Source: Ferrimonas balearica DSM 9799 (GTDB lineage Bacteria > Pseudomonadota > Gammaproteobacteria > Enterobacterales > Shewanellaceae). Taken from it: a stretch of 64,000 nt of DNA. Made by a program: the position numbers and the translations under genes. The stretch covers positions 682,001-746,000 of the forward strand of contig NC_014541.1 in NCBI RefSeq assembly GCF_000148645.1, in the 5' to 3' direction. Position 1 is the first letter of the stretch. The number at the start of each line of letters is the position of its first letter. Below, in pieces: positions 1-8,423 of this stretch. Under the pieces are notes generated by a model. The model was not told the origin of the DNA. It was given only the letters and a program-made list of their open reading frames with translations, and made no database searches.

Positions 1-1014
1 CAGCTGGGCGCCTGGGATCACCTGCCTGCGGAGCGACTGGGCCCTTACACCGCCATGGCGGTATGGGATAAAGACAGCATCGGTAAGATCGGCTTTGATG
101 CCGCTGATCTCGATGAGCCCAACCTGGGCCACATCATTGAGAACCGCGCCATCGCCCACGCCCTCTGGCAGGCCGCCAAGCGCCACAATAACCTGACCAT
201 CCACCACACTAAGCCGAAAGCGGTGGCGTTGGGGGAGCGGGATGCCCTGCTGAATCTGGAAGACGACACCCTGCTCAGTGCCCGTTTGCTGGTGGCCGCC
301 GATGGCGCCAACTCCTGGCTGCGTCAGCAGGCCCAGGTGCCGCTGACCTTCCGCGACTACGGTCATCATGCCCTGGTGGCCACCATCCGTTGCCAACGTC
401 CCCATGATCAGGTGGCCCGACAGGTGTTCCTGCCGGAAGGCCCGCTGGCGCTGTTGCCGCTGGCCGACCCGCATCAGTGCTCCATCGTCTGGTCCTGTCC
501 CCCGGCCCGGGCGGAGCAACTGGCCGCTGTGGACGCCAGGGCGTTTGGCCAGCAACTGACCGCGGCCACCGAGGCGCGCCTGGGTACGCTCACCCTTGAG
601 TCTGAGCGCGCCACTTTCCCGCTGACCATGCGCTATGCCCGGGACTTTGTTCGTCCGCGCCTGGCTCTGGTTGGCGATGCGGCCCATACCATCCATCCGC
701 TGGCAGGGCAGGGTGTGAACCTGGGTCTTGGCGACAGCCAGGCACTGGTGAACCTGCTGGCCCAGGCCGGCGAGCGTGACCCCGGCGAGTTGCGCCTGCT
801 CAACCGCTACGGCCGCGCCCGTAAGGCCGCGGCTCAGGAGATGCTGGCCGCGATGGACGGATTCCGCTGGTTGTTTGATGGCAGCAACCCCGTGAAGAAA
901 GGGGTGAGGGACCTGGGCCTGAATCTGGTCGATCATGCTATGCCGCTGAAGAAACGGCTGCTAAGTCACGCCCTGGGGCTGGGTTCCCAGAGCCTTGTGT
1001 CCTGGAACCGCTAA
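1..1014 (+). CDS. ubiI: FAD-dependent ubiquinone-biosynthesis hydroxylase, UbiI/VisC type (5' end outside the window)
   Basis: The open frame runs in from the window edge, so the N-terminal Rossmann part is missing and about 337 residues are present. UbiI is a flavin monooxygenase that hydroxylates the ring at C5 in ubiquinone synthesis. The second FAD-binding (DG) motif is clear as LALVGDAAHTIHPLAGQG followed by VNLGLGD, and RLLVAADGANSWLR matches the central motif of UbiH/UbiI/UbiF proteins. The choice of UbiI over UbiH rests on position: in enterobacteria and relatives ubiI lies directly upstream of gcvT, as here. The stop is TAA. UbiH cannot be fully excluded without the N-terminus. Confidence 0.85.
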   Translation, partial: QLGAWDHLPAERLGPYTAMAVWDKDSIGKIGFDAADLDEPNLGHIIENRAIAHALWQAAKRHNNLTIHHTKPKAVALGERDALLNLEDDTLLSARLLVAADGANSWLRQQAQVPLTFRDYGHHALVATIRCQRPHDQVARQVFLPEGPLALLPLADPHQCSIVWSCPPARAEQLAAVDARAFGQQLTAATEARLGTLTLESERATFPLTMRYARDFVRPRLALVGDAAHTIHPLAGQGVNLGLGDSQALVNLLAQAGERDPGELRLLNRYGRARKAAAQEMLAAMDGFRWLFDGSNPVKKGVRDLGLNLVDHAMPLKKRLLSHALGLGSQSLVSWNR

Positions 1015-1026
1015 CGAGCGGATGAA

Positions 1027-1057
1027 TTGTATACAAAGCGAGTGTGATCGGTATAAT
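1027..1057 (+). promoter_or_regulatory. Candidate sigma-70 promoter of gcvTHP
   Basis: A consensus -10 box TATAAT lies at 1052-1057, with a weaker TTGTAT at 1027-1032 and a long 19-base spacer. Transcription would start near 1064 and leave a leader of roughly 80 bases before gcvT. The -10 box is convincing; the -35 assignment is not. Confidence 0.5.
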
Positions 1058-1079
1058 GCGCCGAAAAAGAACAATGTGA

Positions 1080-1142
1080 TCCAGCGCTCAGGGTGAGAGC
1101 CCGGTGTGAAGGTCGCCGCTGTAGCCTTTCCAAGGAACCGAT
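1080..1142 (+). promoter_or_regulatory. Structured gcvT leader
   Basis: The short leader can fold with an outer stem CAGCG/CGCTG around an inner GGG-TGAGAG-CCC hairpin. A small CCTT-TCC-AAGG hairpin covers part of the ribosome-binding site just before ATG 1143. It does not match the two-aptamer glycine riboswitch that precedes gcvT in vibrios, and it is too short for one. Function unknown. Confidence 0.3.
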
Positions 1143-2237
1143 ATGGCAAGCAAGACTGTACTCTACGATAAGCATCTGGAATCCGGCGCCAAAATGGTGG
1201 ATTTCCACGGTTGGGACATGCCGTTGCACTATGGTTCACAGGTGGAAGAACACCACCACGTGCGCCAGGACGCCGGCATGTTCGACGTTTCCCACATGAC
1301 CGTGGTTGACGTGGAAGGCGACGACGCGCGTGCCTTTTTGCGTAAGCTGCTGGCCAATGACGTGGCCAAGCTGACCGTACCGGGTAAAGCCCTGTATGGC
1401 GGCATGCTCAACGAGCAGGGCGGCGTGATCGACGATCTCATCACCTACTACCTCTCTGACACCCAGTACCGACTGGTGGTGAACTCCGCCACCCGGGTCA
1501 AAGATCTGGAGTGGATCGGCCGTCAGGCTCAGCCCTTTGCGGTCACCATCACCGAGCGCCCTGAGCTGGCGATGATCGCGGTACAGGGCCCCAATGCCAA
1601 AGCCAAGGCCGCCACCGTATTCAACGCCGAGCAAAATGCCGCCGTTGAGGGCATGAAGCCCTTCTTTGGCGTACAAAGCGGTGATCTGTTTATCGCCACC
1701 ACCGGGTATACCGGTGAAGCGGGCTACGAGATTGTGGTGCCGCAGAACCAGGCCGCAGACCTCTGGCAGGCGTTGCTGGACGCGGGCGTTAAGCCGGCAG
1801 GCCTGGGCGCTCGTGATACCCTGCGTCTGGAAGCGGGCATGAACCTTTACGGCCAGGATATGGACGAACAGGTGAATCCGCTGGCCGCCAATATGGGCTG
1901 GACCATCGCCTGGGAACCGGCAGACCGTGACTTTATCGGTCGTGAAGCGTTGCTGGCCGCCAAGGCGGCGGGCACCGACAAGCTGGTGGGCCTGGTGATG
2001 ACCGAAAAGGGCGTATTGCGTGCCGGTCTCAACGTGTTTTTCACTGACGCCGATGGCGTCGAACACCAGGGGGTGATCACCTCCGGGACTTTCTCTCCCA
2101 CCCTGGGGCACGCCATTGCCATGGCGCGCGTACCCAAGGGCATTGGCGAACAGGCCGAAGTGGAGATGCGGAAGAAGCGCGTGGCGGTGCAGGTAGTCAA
2201 ACCCTGCTTCGTCCGCAATGGCCAGAAAGCCTTTTGA
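1143..2237 (+). CDS. gcvT: Aminomethyltransferase, glycine cleavage system T protein
   Basis: The 364-residue product matches the usual GcvT length. GcvT takes the aminomethyl group carried on lipoylated GcvH, releases ammonia and transfers the one-carbon unit to tetrahydrofolate. The N-terminus ([15 protein letters not shown]) and the folate-domain stretch [13 protein letters not shown] are typical, as is [16 protein letters not shown] in the C-terminal half. ATG 1143 follows an AAGGA Shine-Dalgarno sequence. It is the first gene of a gcvT-gcvH-gcvP cluster; gcvH starts 24 bases after its stop, so the two are co-transcribed. Confidence 0.97.
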   Translation: MASKTVLYDKHLESGAKMVDFHGWDMPLHYGSQVEEHHHVRQDAGMFDVSHMTVVDVEGDDARAFLRKLLANDVAKLTVPGKALYGGMLNEQGGVIDDLITYYLSDTQYRLVVNSATRVKDLEWIGRQAQPFAVTITERPELAMIAVQGPNAKAKAATVFNAEQNAAVEGMKPFFGVQSGDLFIATTGYTGEAGYEIVVPQNQAADLWQALLDAGVKPAGLGARDTLRLEAGMNLYGQDMDEQVNPLAANMGWTIAWEPADRDFIGREALLAAKAAGTDKLVGLVMTEKGVLRAGLNVFFTDADGVEHQGVITSGTFSPTLGHAIAMARVPKGIGEQAEVEMRKKRVAVQVVKPCFVRNGQKAF

Positions 2238-2261
2238 TCTTGCTGATAGGGAAGCGACAAC

Positions 2262-2651
2262 ATGAGCAACATTCCGTCTGAACTGAAGTTCACCAACTCC
2301 CACGAGTGGGTTCGCGCCGAAGGCGACGGGACTTACACCATCGGGATCTCTGAGCACGCCCAAGAGCTGCTGGGTGACATGGTATTCGTTGAGCTGCCGG
2401 ATGTGGGCGATGAAGTGAACGCTGGTGAGGATTGCGCCGTGGCCGAATCGGTCAAAGCCGCCTCCGACGTTTACAGCCCGCTGACCGGTGAAGTAGTGGC
2501 CGTGAACGAGGAGCTGGAAGACAGCCCCGAGCAGGTCAACAGCGACCCGTACGGTGACGGTTGGCTGTTCCGCGTTAAGGCCAGCGATGAGTCTGAATTG
2601 GCTCAGCTGCTGGACGCGGAAGGCTACCAGGCCGTCATCGACGAAGAATAA
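2262..2651 (+). CDS. gcvH: Glycine cleavage system H protein (lipoyl carrier)
   Basis: This 129-residue protein shuttles the aminomethyl intermediate between GcvP and GcvT on a lipoyl arm. The lipoylated lysine is expected at residue 65 in [14 protein letters not shown], the family signature. The N-terminal [11 protein letters not shown] is also typical. It sits between gcvT and gcvP. A strong hairpin follows the stop, so GcvH and GcvT can be made in excess of GcvP, or gcvP may depend on partial read-through. Confidence 0.97.
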   Translation: MSNIPSELKFTNSHEWVRAEGDGTYTIGISEHAQELLGDMVFVELPDVGDEVNAGEDCAVAESVKAASDVYSPLTGEVVAVNEELEDSPEQVNSDPYGDGWLFRVKASDESELAQLLDAEGYQAVIDEE

Positions 2652-2666
2652 TAAGAAAAACAACAA

Positions 2667-2697
2667 CGAAGCCCCAAATGGGGCTTCGTTTGTTTGG
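2667..2697 (+). terminator. Hairpin terminator or attenuator between gcvH and gcvP
   Basis: A nine-base stem CGAAGCCCC/GGGGCTTCG with an AAAT loop occupies 2667-2688 and is followed by a broken T run (TTTGTTT). Only about 40 bases separate it from the gcvP start, so it likely reduces rather than abolishes gcvP transcription. Confidence 0.7.
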
Positions 2698-2726
2698 CAT
2701 TCTGTACCCTAAGGAAGTCGTCAAGC

Positions 2727-5609
2727 ATGAACGAGAAGTTGACCCTGGCGCAGTTGGATACTCATGATGAGTTCCTGCGCCGCCATATCGGCCCCGATGC
2801 CGCCGAACAGAAGGCGATGCTAAGCGCCATTGGCGCCGATTGCCTGGAAGATCTGACCGCCCAGATCGTGCCCGAAGGCATTCGCCTGAATCGCGACCTG
2901 GCCGTGGGCCTGCCCACCTCCGAAGTGGACGCCCTGGCGCGCCTCAAGGCGATGGCCAGCAAGAATGACGTTCGCAAGAGCTACATCGGCATGGGCTACT
3001 ACGGCACGCTGGTACCCCACGTGATTCAGCGCAATGTGCTGGAAAATCCGGGTTGGTATACCGCCTACACCCCTTACCAGCCGGAGATTGCCCAGGGCCG
3101 CCTCGAAGCGATCCTGAACTTCCAGCAACTGACCATGGACCTGACCGGTCTGGACCTGGCGTCCGCCTCGCTGCTGGACGAAGCCACTGCGGCTGCGGAA
3201 GCGATGGCCCTGGCCAAGCGCACCTCCAAGAACAAGAAGTCCGATACCTTCTTCGTTGCTGACGACGTTTACCCCCATACCCTCGACGTGGTGAAAACCC
3301 GCGCCGAGATGCTGGGCCTCGACGTGGTCGTGGGCCCGGCCAAAACTGCCGCGGACCATGACGTATTCGGCGCCCTGCTGCAGTACCCCAACCAGTTTGG
3401 TGAGGTGGAAGATTACCGCAAGCTGGCCGATGCCCTGCACGCCAACAAGGCGCTGGTGTGTGTGGCTTCTGACCTGCTGGCCCTGATTAAGCTGGTGGCT
3501 CCGGCCGAGTGGGGCGCGGACGTGGTATTCGGTTCCGCCCAGCGCTTTGGTGTGCCGATGGGCTACGGCGGCCCGCACGCCGCGTTTTTTGCCACCCGTG
3601 ACGCGCACAAGCGCTCCATGCCTGGCCGCATCATCGGGGTGTCCAAGGACACCCGTGGCAAGCCGGCGCTGCGTATGGCGATGCAGACCCGCGAACAGCA
3701 TATCCGTCGTGAGAAAGCCAACTCCAACATCTGTACCGCTCAGGTGCTGCTGGCCAACATGGCTTCCTTCTACGCCGTTTACCACGGCCCGGAAGGGCTG
3801 AAGAAGATTGCCGAGCGCACCCACCGCCTGACCTCCATCCTGGCCGCCGGCCTGATGCAGCGCGGCGTCAAGGTGGTGAACAGCAGCTGGTTCGACACCC
3901 TGACCGTTAACGTGGATGACCGTGACGCGGTTTTGGCCCGTGCCGATGCGGCCAAGCTGAACCTGCGCATTGATCTGGCGGACTCTCTGGGCATCAGCCT
4001 GGATGAAACCACCACCGCCGCCGATGTGGCGCTGCTGTGGGACGTCCTGCTGGGTGACGGCCATGAGCTGACCGTCGATGCCGTGGATGGCATGGTCGAC
4101 AGCGTGCTGGATGAGCGCCTGGTGCGCCAGGACGCGATCCTGACTCATCCGGTGTTCAACGCTTACCACAGCGAAACCGAGATGCTGCGCTACATCCGTC
4201 GCCTGGAAGGTAAGGATCTGGCCCTCAACCACTCCATGATCTCGCTGGGCTCCTGCACCATGAAGCTCAACGCGACCGCCGAGATGATGCCGGTCAGCTG
4301 GCCGGAGTTCGCTAACCTGCACCCCTTCTGTCCGCAGGAGCAGGCTCAGGGTTACCGCGAGCTGGTGGACAGCCTGAGTGCTTACCTGCTCGACATCACC
4401 GGCTACGATGCCATGTCGATGCAGCCCAACTCCGGCGCTCAGGGCGAGTACGCGGGCCTGGTGGCGATCAAGAAGTACCAGGAGTCGATTGGCCAGGGCC
4501 ATCGCGACGTCTGTCTGATCCCCTCATCTGCCCACGGCACCAACCCGGCTTCTGCGATGCTGACCAGCCTGAAAGTGGTGGTGGTGGCCAGTGCCAAAGA
4601 CGGCACCGTGGACATGGACGATCTCAAGGCCAAGGCAGAGGAGTACTCTGATCGTCTGTCCTGCATCATGATCACCTACCCCTCCACCCACGGGGTGTAT
4701 GAGGAAAAGATCCGTGAGATCTGTGAGCTGATCCACCAGCACGGTGGTCAGGTCTACATGGACGGCGCCAATATGAATGCTCAGGTGGGCGTGACCACCC
4801 CGGGCATGATCGGTTCCGACGTGTCTCACCTTAACCTGCACAAAACCTTCGCCATCCCGCATGGTGGCGGTGGCCCGGGCATGGGCCCCATCGGCGTAAA
4901 AGCGCATCTGGCGCCCTTTATCGCCGGCCACAGTGTGGTCAAGATTGGCGGTGAAGCCCAGAGCAACGGTGCGGTATCCGCGGCCCAGTACGGCAGCGCC
5001 TCCATTCTGCCCATCAGCTGGATGTACACCGTGATGCTGGGCAGCCGGGGTCTGAAAGAGTCCACTCAGGTAGCGATGCTCAGTGGTAACTACCTGGCCG
5101 CTGAGCTGGGCAAGCACTACCCAATCCTCTACACCGGCCGAAACGATCGCGTGGCGCATGAATGCATCATCGATCTGCGTCCGTTGAAAGAGGAGACCGG
5201 TGTCACCGAGATGGACGTGGCCAAGCGCCTGATGGATTACGGTTTCCACGCCCCGACCATGAGCTTCCCGGTGGCAGGCACGCTGATGGTGGAACCCACC
5301 GAGTCGGAGTCCAAGGTGGAGCTGGACCGCTTTATCCACGCCATGGTGAGCATCCGCGAAGAGATCGCCAAAGTGGGCCGCGGTGAATGGCCGGCGGACA
5401 ACAACCCGCTGCGTAACGCCCCGCACACTCTGGACGACATCATGGACCCGGCCTTCGACGCGCGCCCCTACAGCCGCGAAGAGGCGGTGTTCCCGGTGGA
5501 AGAGATCCGCGCCAACAAGTTCTGGCCTACCGTTAACCGCATCGATGATGTGTTTGGTGACCGCAACCTGTTCTGCGCCTGCGTACCGATGGACGCTTAC
5601 CAAGACTGA
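2727..5609 (+). CDS. gcvP: Glycine dehydrogenase (decarboxylating), glycine cleavage P protein
   Basis: The product is 960 residues, the full length of the fused single-chain P protein. It is a PLP enzyme that decarboxylates glycine and loads the aminomethyl group on GcvH. The PLP-lysine region [17 protein letters not shown] is intact, and an N-terminal FLRRHIGPD begins the family alignment. I chose ATG 2727 because AAGGA lies 11 bases upstream and the protein then starts [10 protein letters not shown] like relatives; an in-frame TTG at 2694 lies inside the terminator tail. Confidence 0.97.
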   Translation: MNEKLTLAQLDTHDEFLRRHIGPDAAEQKAMLSAIGADCLEDLTAQIVPEGIRLNRDLAVGLPTSEVDALARLKAMASKNDVRKSYIGMGYYGTLVPHVIQRNVLENPGWYTAYTPYQPEIAQGRLEAILNFQQLTMDLTGLDLASASLLDEATAAAEAMALAKRTSKNKKSDTFFVADDVYPHTLDVVKTRAEMLGLDVVVGPAKTAADHDVFGALLQYPNQFGEVEDYRKLADALHANKALVCVASDLLALIKLVAPAEWGADVVFGSAQRFGVPMGYGGPHAAFFATRDAHKRSMPGRIIGVSKDTRGKPALRMAMQTREQHIRREKANSNICTAQVLLANMASFYAVYHGPEGLKKIAERTHRLTSILAAGLMQRGVKVVNSSWFDTLTVNVDDRDAVLARADAAKLNLRIDLADSLGISLDETTTAADVALLWDVLLGDGHELTVDAVDGMVDSVLDERLVRQDAILTHPVFNAYHSETEMLRYIRRLEGKDLALNHSMISLGSCTMKLNATAEMMPVSWPEFANLHPFCPQEQAQGYRELVDSLSAYLLDITGYDAMSMQPNSGAQGEYAGLVAIKKYQESIGQGHRDVCLIPSSAHGTNPASAMLTSLKVVVVASAKDGTVDMDDLKAKAEEYSDRLSCIMITYPSTHGVYEEKIREICELIHQHGGQVYMDGANMNAQVGVTTPGMIGSDVSHLNLHKTFAIPHGGGGPGMGPIGVKAHLAPFIAGHSVVKIGGEAQSNGAVSAAQYGSASILPISWMYTVMLGSRGLKESTQVAMLSGNYLAAELGKHYPILYTGRNDRVAHECIIDLRPLKEETGVTEMDVAKRLMDYGFHAPTMSFPVAGTLMVEPTESESKVELDRFIHAMVSIREEIAKVGRGEWPADNNPLRNAPHTLDDIMDPAFDARPYSREEAVFPVEEIRANKFWPTVNRIDDVFGDRNLFCACVPMDAYQD

Positions 5610-5626
5610 GCGCCAGCGTACTGAAC

Positions 5627-5658
5627 AAAAAGCCCCGGCCAATGGCCGGGGCTTTTTA
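5627..5658 (+). terminator. Terminator of gcvP
   Basis: A ten-base perfect stem AGCCCCGGCC/GGCCGGGGCT with an AAT loop is flanked by an A run and a T run, so it can act from both sides. It ends the gcv operon. Confidence 0.9.
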
Positions 5659-5671
5659 TTGTCCCCCCTAA

Positions 5672-5692
5672 ACCACCGCCGATGGCGGTGGT
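5672..5692. repeat. Short hairpin of the form CCACC-N3-GAT-N3-GGTGG
   Basis: A perfect nine-base inverted repeat ACCACCGCC/GGCGGTGGT encloses GAT. A related hairpin lies at 5901-5919 (CCACCTGC/GCAGGTGG, loop GAT). The two share CCACC...GAT...GGTGG and bracket the larger palindromic element between them. Confidence 0.6.
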
Positions 5693-5746
5693 GAATGGAA
5701 CTTCGGGGCTATGGCCGCAGAGTGCCGGTGCTAGCGAGTTTGGTTC

Positions 5747-5830
5747 GTGCGCCATAGGCGCACGCTACGGCCGAATCCGTACTCAAAACCGAAGAAGCGG
5801 CATAGTCCGTAGCGTGCGGCTGCGCCGCAC
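5747..5830. repeat. REP-like double-hairpin element
   Basis: Two seven-base-stem hairpins face each other. Left is GTGCGCC-ATA-GGCGCAC at 5747-5763; right is GTGCGGC-TGC-GCCGCAC at 5814-5830. They are joined by complementary arms GCTACGG (5764-5770) and CCGTAGC (5807-5813). The head-to-head arrangement is that of paired REP sequences (BIME-like). No transposase gene is nearby. The gene-free stretch 5660-5939 otherwise holds only the flanking small hairpins. Confidence 0.6.
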
Positions 5831-5900
5831 GGAAGCCAAGGGGGTTCGGGTCATCAATCCGGTGAATCGCAGGGGGAATCTTCCAGGGGGCGAATCAAAG

Positions 5901-5925
5901 CCACCTGCGATGCAGGTGGTCTTTT
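5901..5925. terminator. Hairpin after the small gene at 5940-6257
   Basis: Stem CCACCTGC/GCAGGTGG with loop GAT is preceded by AAAG and followed by TCTTTT. It lies just beyond the stop of the minus-strand gene and could end transcription from that side. Its sequence resembles the hairpin at 5672-5692, so it may belong to the repeat cluster instead. Confidence 0.4.
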
Positions 5926-5939
5926 ACTGGAGCCGCTGA

Positions 5940-6257
5940 TTACGCGTCGGGCTGGAGACGTTCAAAGTCCAGATGCCACTGGCGCAGGCTGGCGTCGAGC
6001 AGGGGGCTGGGTCGCTCGGACCAACGCACCAGCAGGGCAGAGCCACGCTCCATCAGATCATAGCCACGGCTGCAGTAGCGGACATCGTCGCCGTGTTCCG
6101 CTTCGCCGGGCAGACGCTCCTCGAGCCACTGAACCCGTGTTGCCATCAGCTGCACCCGCTGGCGACGGGCACGGGCCAGGCGGGTGGCCCGCAACCAGGC
6201 GCTCAGCGCCCGGAGAGGGTAGGTCACGCGAAGGCGTGGCGTCACGGCGGTTAACAC
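5940..6257 (-). CDS. Hypothetical small basic protein
   Basis: A 105-residue frame begins at GTG 6257 with GGAG seven bases upstream and ends TAA. The N-terminal half is very basic (LRATRLARARRQR); the rest is acidic and aromatic, with a single cysteine. There is no signal peptide, membrane segment or family I recognise. It lies 26 bases after the LysR-type gene on the same strand and may be co-transcribed with it. The good ribosome-binding site and placement support a real gene, but no homology does. Confidence 0.45.
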   Translation of the reverse strand: MLTAVTPRLRVTYPLRALSAWLRATRLARARRQRVQLMATRVQWLEERLPGEAEHGDDVRYCSRGYDLMERGSALLVRWSERPSPLLDASLRQWHLDFERLQPDA

Positions 6258-6283
6258 GGTATGGCTCCAGTAAGCGGGATTTA

Positions 6284-7300
6284 TCAGCCGGCCATGCTAG
6301 GGCTGAACTGTGACGGAAATATGTCATTTGCTCCGCCTTGGTGCGTCTGAGGCGGTTTAGTGACCGATTCGTGGACAAAATCACACAAACTGGTCATTAA
6401 CCACTCCGGCACCGCGCCCTCCTCTTTACGGCCAATCACATAGTAATTGGGCGGCGGGCAGCGATCATGGAGCAGGTTGAACTCCGGCTCCGACATCTCC
6501 CGCATGGTGACACCGGGGAAGTGTTGCAGATATTCCGCAGCGGTAGTGGCACCGATAAAGGTGATCGCATCGCTGTCCATCAGGTAGTCACTGACTTCGG
6601 ACAACACACCGGCCTTTCCTGCCAGTTTGAGTTGGCGGCCCTGATCGAGGGCATACAGTTCCAACGGGTCGATGCGGTCGTTAAAGGCCGGGCACTCGGT
6701 GACCAGGAAGGGATAGTTGATGATCGCGTCGAGCATGTTGTTGGGGGGACGTTGCCAGATGGGGTGATCATCCCGGGCAACGATATAGAGTCGCTCGCCG
6801 GTGGCGATAAAGCGCGAATCGAGGCGCTCCTTTTCACTGGCTTTAAAGCTCAGCATCAGATCAGCCCGGCCCTGAAGCAGGTCTTCCGGTCCGGTGGCGG
6901 AGAGCGGTCGAACGCTGAGCGACAGCTCCTGACGCTCCTCGGCAGCCCGCTTCTTCAGCACCGTACCAAGGCGGCAGGAGAGCGTGGGCGGCGCGTAGAT
7001 GATGTAGTGACGCTGCGGTGCGGTGCCGGCCTCACCGGTGTTCTCATTGATCTGGCCCAGAAGGCACAGGATCTGCTGGAAGTAGGGGTAAAGCTTGTCG
7101 GCAGTGGGGGTGGGCTCAAAGCCATACTGCCGGCGGATAAACAGGGGGTCACCCAGGGCATGGCGCAGGGCACTGAGGCACCGGCTGATTTTTGAGGGGG
7201 CGACATTCAATGCATTGGCGACCGAGAGTGAGTTTAGAGATTCATACACCATTACGAATACGCGAATGGTGAATAAGTTGATATCCCGCATCTTATCCAT
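6284..7300 (-). CDS. LysR-family transcriptional regulator
   Basis: The 338-residue product has an N-terminal winged helix-turn-helix (SVANALNVAPSKISRCLSAL, then LRHALGDPLFIRR) and a long C-terminal effector-binding domain. The start at ATG 7300 (MDKMRDINLF) is preceded by GGGGG seven bases upstream; an in-frame TTG at 7324 is less likely. It diverges from the NrfBCD/cytochrome module across 447 bases, the usual layout for a LysR protein controlling its neighbour. The ligand cannot be told from sequence. The protein is slightly longer than the usual ~300 residues because of a C-terminal tail. Confidence 0.85.
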   Translation of the reverse strand: MDKMRDINLFTIRVFVMVYESLNSLSVANALNVAPSKISRCLSALRHALGDPLFIRRQYGFEPTPTADKLYPYFQQILCLLGQINENTGEAGTAPQRHYIIYAPPTLSCRLGTVLKKRAAEERQELSLSVRPLSATGPEDLLQGRADLMLSFKASEKERLDSRFIATGERLYIVARDDHPIWQRPPNNMLDAIINYPFLVTECPAFNDRIDPLELYALDQGRQLKLAGKAGVLSEVSDYLMDSDAITFIGATTAAEYLQHFPGVTMREMSEPEFNLLHDRCPPPNYYVIGRKEEGAVPEWLMTSLCDFVHESVTKPPQTHQGGANDIFPSQFSPSMAG

Positions 7301-7647
7301 TTTATGCCCCCAATTAATTAACAATGTAATTATGTCGAAAATTAAAATATCGGATAACTATTGCTGTAAATGTGTTCTAGAACAAAAGTTCACAGATTCT
7401 TGTGTCAGGATATTCGATTCGTGAGTCGATAGCGTTAAGTGAGTGCGTGGGAGTAAAAACTTTCGACCCGTTGGCTAGGTTAATATGATGTTGTGTCAAA
7501 TGTTGTTACATTTTGACCAGAATTCCTGTTTGTAAAATTGCACTTTTATGCTTGCCGATTTGTAAATTGGAATATGAACTTTGGCGATAGTGTAATTGGA
7601 ATGGCATTCTTGTTTTTAAAATCAGAATTCGCAGTGATATTTCATTG

Positions 7648-7690
7648 GTGATCAAGATCAATTTTATCCAAGTGAGCTCACTTTAATAAT
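7648..7690 (+). promoter_or_regulatory. FNR-type class II promoter of the cytochrome module
   Basis: On the minus strand 7661-7648 reads TTGATCTTGATCAC, one mismatch from the FNR consensus TTGAT-N4-ATCAA. Its centre (7654.5) is 41.5 bases upstream of a start predicted from the -10-like TAATAA at 7684-7689, the standard class II spacing. A perfect 14-base palindrome AAGTGAGCTCACTT (7670-7683) fills the spacer and could be a second operator. The rest of the AT-rich gap 7301-7747 shows nothing else I can name. Confidence 0.6.
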
Positions 7691-7747
7691 GACCTCGGGG
7701 ATTGGGAATACTCCCAAAGAGGGTCCCCTAATTTGCAGGAGGTTACT

Positions 7748-7924
7748 ATGAGCTTCGGTACTTTCTTATCAGTTGTTGTTCCTTACCTGTTCCTGTTCTT
7801 CGTTCTGTTTATCGGTGTGCCTTACCTGATCTCCGCTCTGGTGGTGGGCGGGTATGAGTACTTCAAGAAAGAAGAGACTGCGGACGAAGCCCAACAGGCT
7901 CAACAGAAAGCCCTGGGCCACTAA
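7748..7924 (+). CDS. 58-residue single-pass membrane protein, first of two paralogues
   Basis: ATG 7748 follows a strong CAGGAGG site. The product has a hydrophobic segment around residues 5-36 (PYLFLFFVLFIGVPYL and onwards), then a charged tail rich in E, Q and A that ends in histidine. It aligns without gaps to the 58-residue protein at 13130-13306: about 19 identities, including MS.G, the YLFL core, VP, G34, E37 and the final H. It is the first gene behind the FNR-type promoter and is separated from nrfB by a hairpin. I infer a role as a small subunit or assembly factor of the electron-transfer module; the function is unknown. Confidence 0.75.
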   Translation: MSFGTFLSVVVPYLFLFFVLFIGVPYLISALVVGGYEYFKKEETADEAQQAQQKALGH

Positions 7925-7933
7925 GCCCTGTTG

Positions 7934-7958
7934 AAGGCGCCGCTTGTCGGCGCCTTTT
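7934..7958 (+). terminator. Attenuating hairpin between the small membrane protein and nrfB
   Basis: Nine-base stem AAGGCGCCG/CGGCGCCTT, loop CTTGT, then TTTT minus one. It ends 18 bases before the nrfB start. It probably sets a higher message level for the 58-residue protein than for nrfBCD. Confidence 0.65.
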
Positions 7959-7976
7959 GATTGGATTGAGGACATG

Positions 7977-8423
7977 ATGAGCAGAACCTTGATTTTTGGC
8001 TTGTTGGCGGTGGTGGGCCTGTCTGGCCCGGCCTTCGCCTCGGACGACGCGTGCATGCGTTGCCACAAGCGCAATGGGACCATGGAAGGGCTTCATGGTC
8101 AGATCGGCAGTGATGGATTGAGCTGCGTCCGTTGCCACGGTGAACAGGATGGTCACCCACGCAATAAAGAGGCACTGGTGTATTTTGGCGAGGAGACCAA
8201 AACCCCAGTGGCCGAGCAAAACGCCAGCTGTGTGCGTTGCCACAGCGCCACCAAACTCCGCGATGCAGACTGGACCCACGACGTCCACCAGGCCAAGTTG
8301 GCCTGTGCAGCCTGCCACCAGTTGCATCCGGCGACCGACCCCATGCAGGGCTTGTCTGAGCGCGCCCGCACTCAGACCTGCGTGGAATGCCACAGCAATA
8401 TGAACCCGGTGGAGGTGGAGTGA
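7977..8423 (+). CDS. nrfB: Pentaheme c-type cytochrome, NrfB-like
   Basis: The 148-residue protein has a Sec signal peptide (cleavage near AFA-SDD, residue 21) and five CXXCH sites at residues 26, 50, 85, 110 and 135, the NrfB pattern. NrfB is a periplasmic carrier that takes electrons from NrfC/NrfD. ATG 7977 is preferred because GAGG lies five bases upstream; ATG 7974 is adjacent. Its stop overlaps the nrfC start (TGATG). No nrfA is in the window, so the electron acceptor may not be nitrite reductase. Confidence 0.88.
   Translation: MSRTLIFGLLAVVGLSGPAFASDDACMRCHKRNGTMEGLHGQIGSDGLSCVRCHGEQDGHPRNKEALVYFGEETKTPVAEQNASCVRCHSATKLRDADWTHDVHQAKLACAACHQLHPATDPMQGLSERARTQTCVECHSNMNPVEVE

Noticed and set aside
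1064-1142. Glycine riboswitch upstream of gcvT
   Set aside because: The leader is too short and lacks the GGAGAG and GCCGAAGG core blocks of either aptamer.
5682-5939. An 85-codon frame in the gcvP downstream gap
   Set aside because: It spans the REP-like hairpins and lacks a ribosome-binding site; its residues follow from the palindromes.
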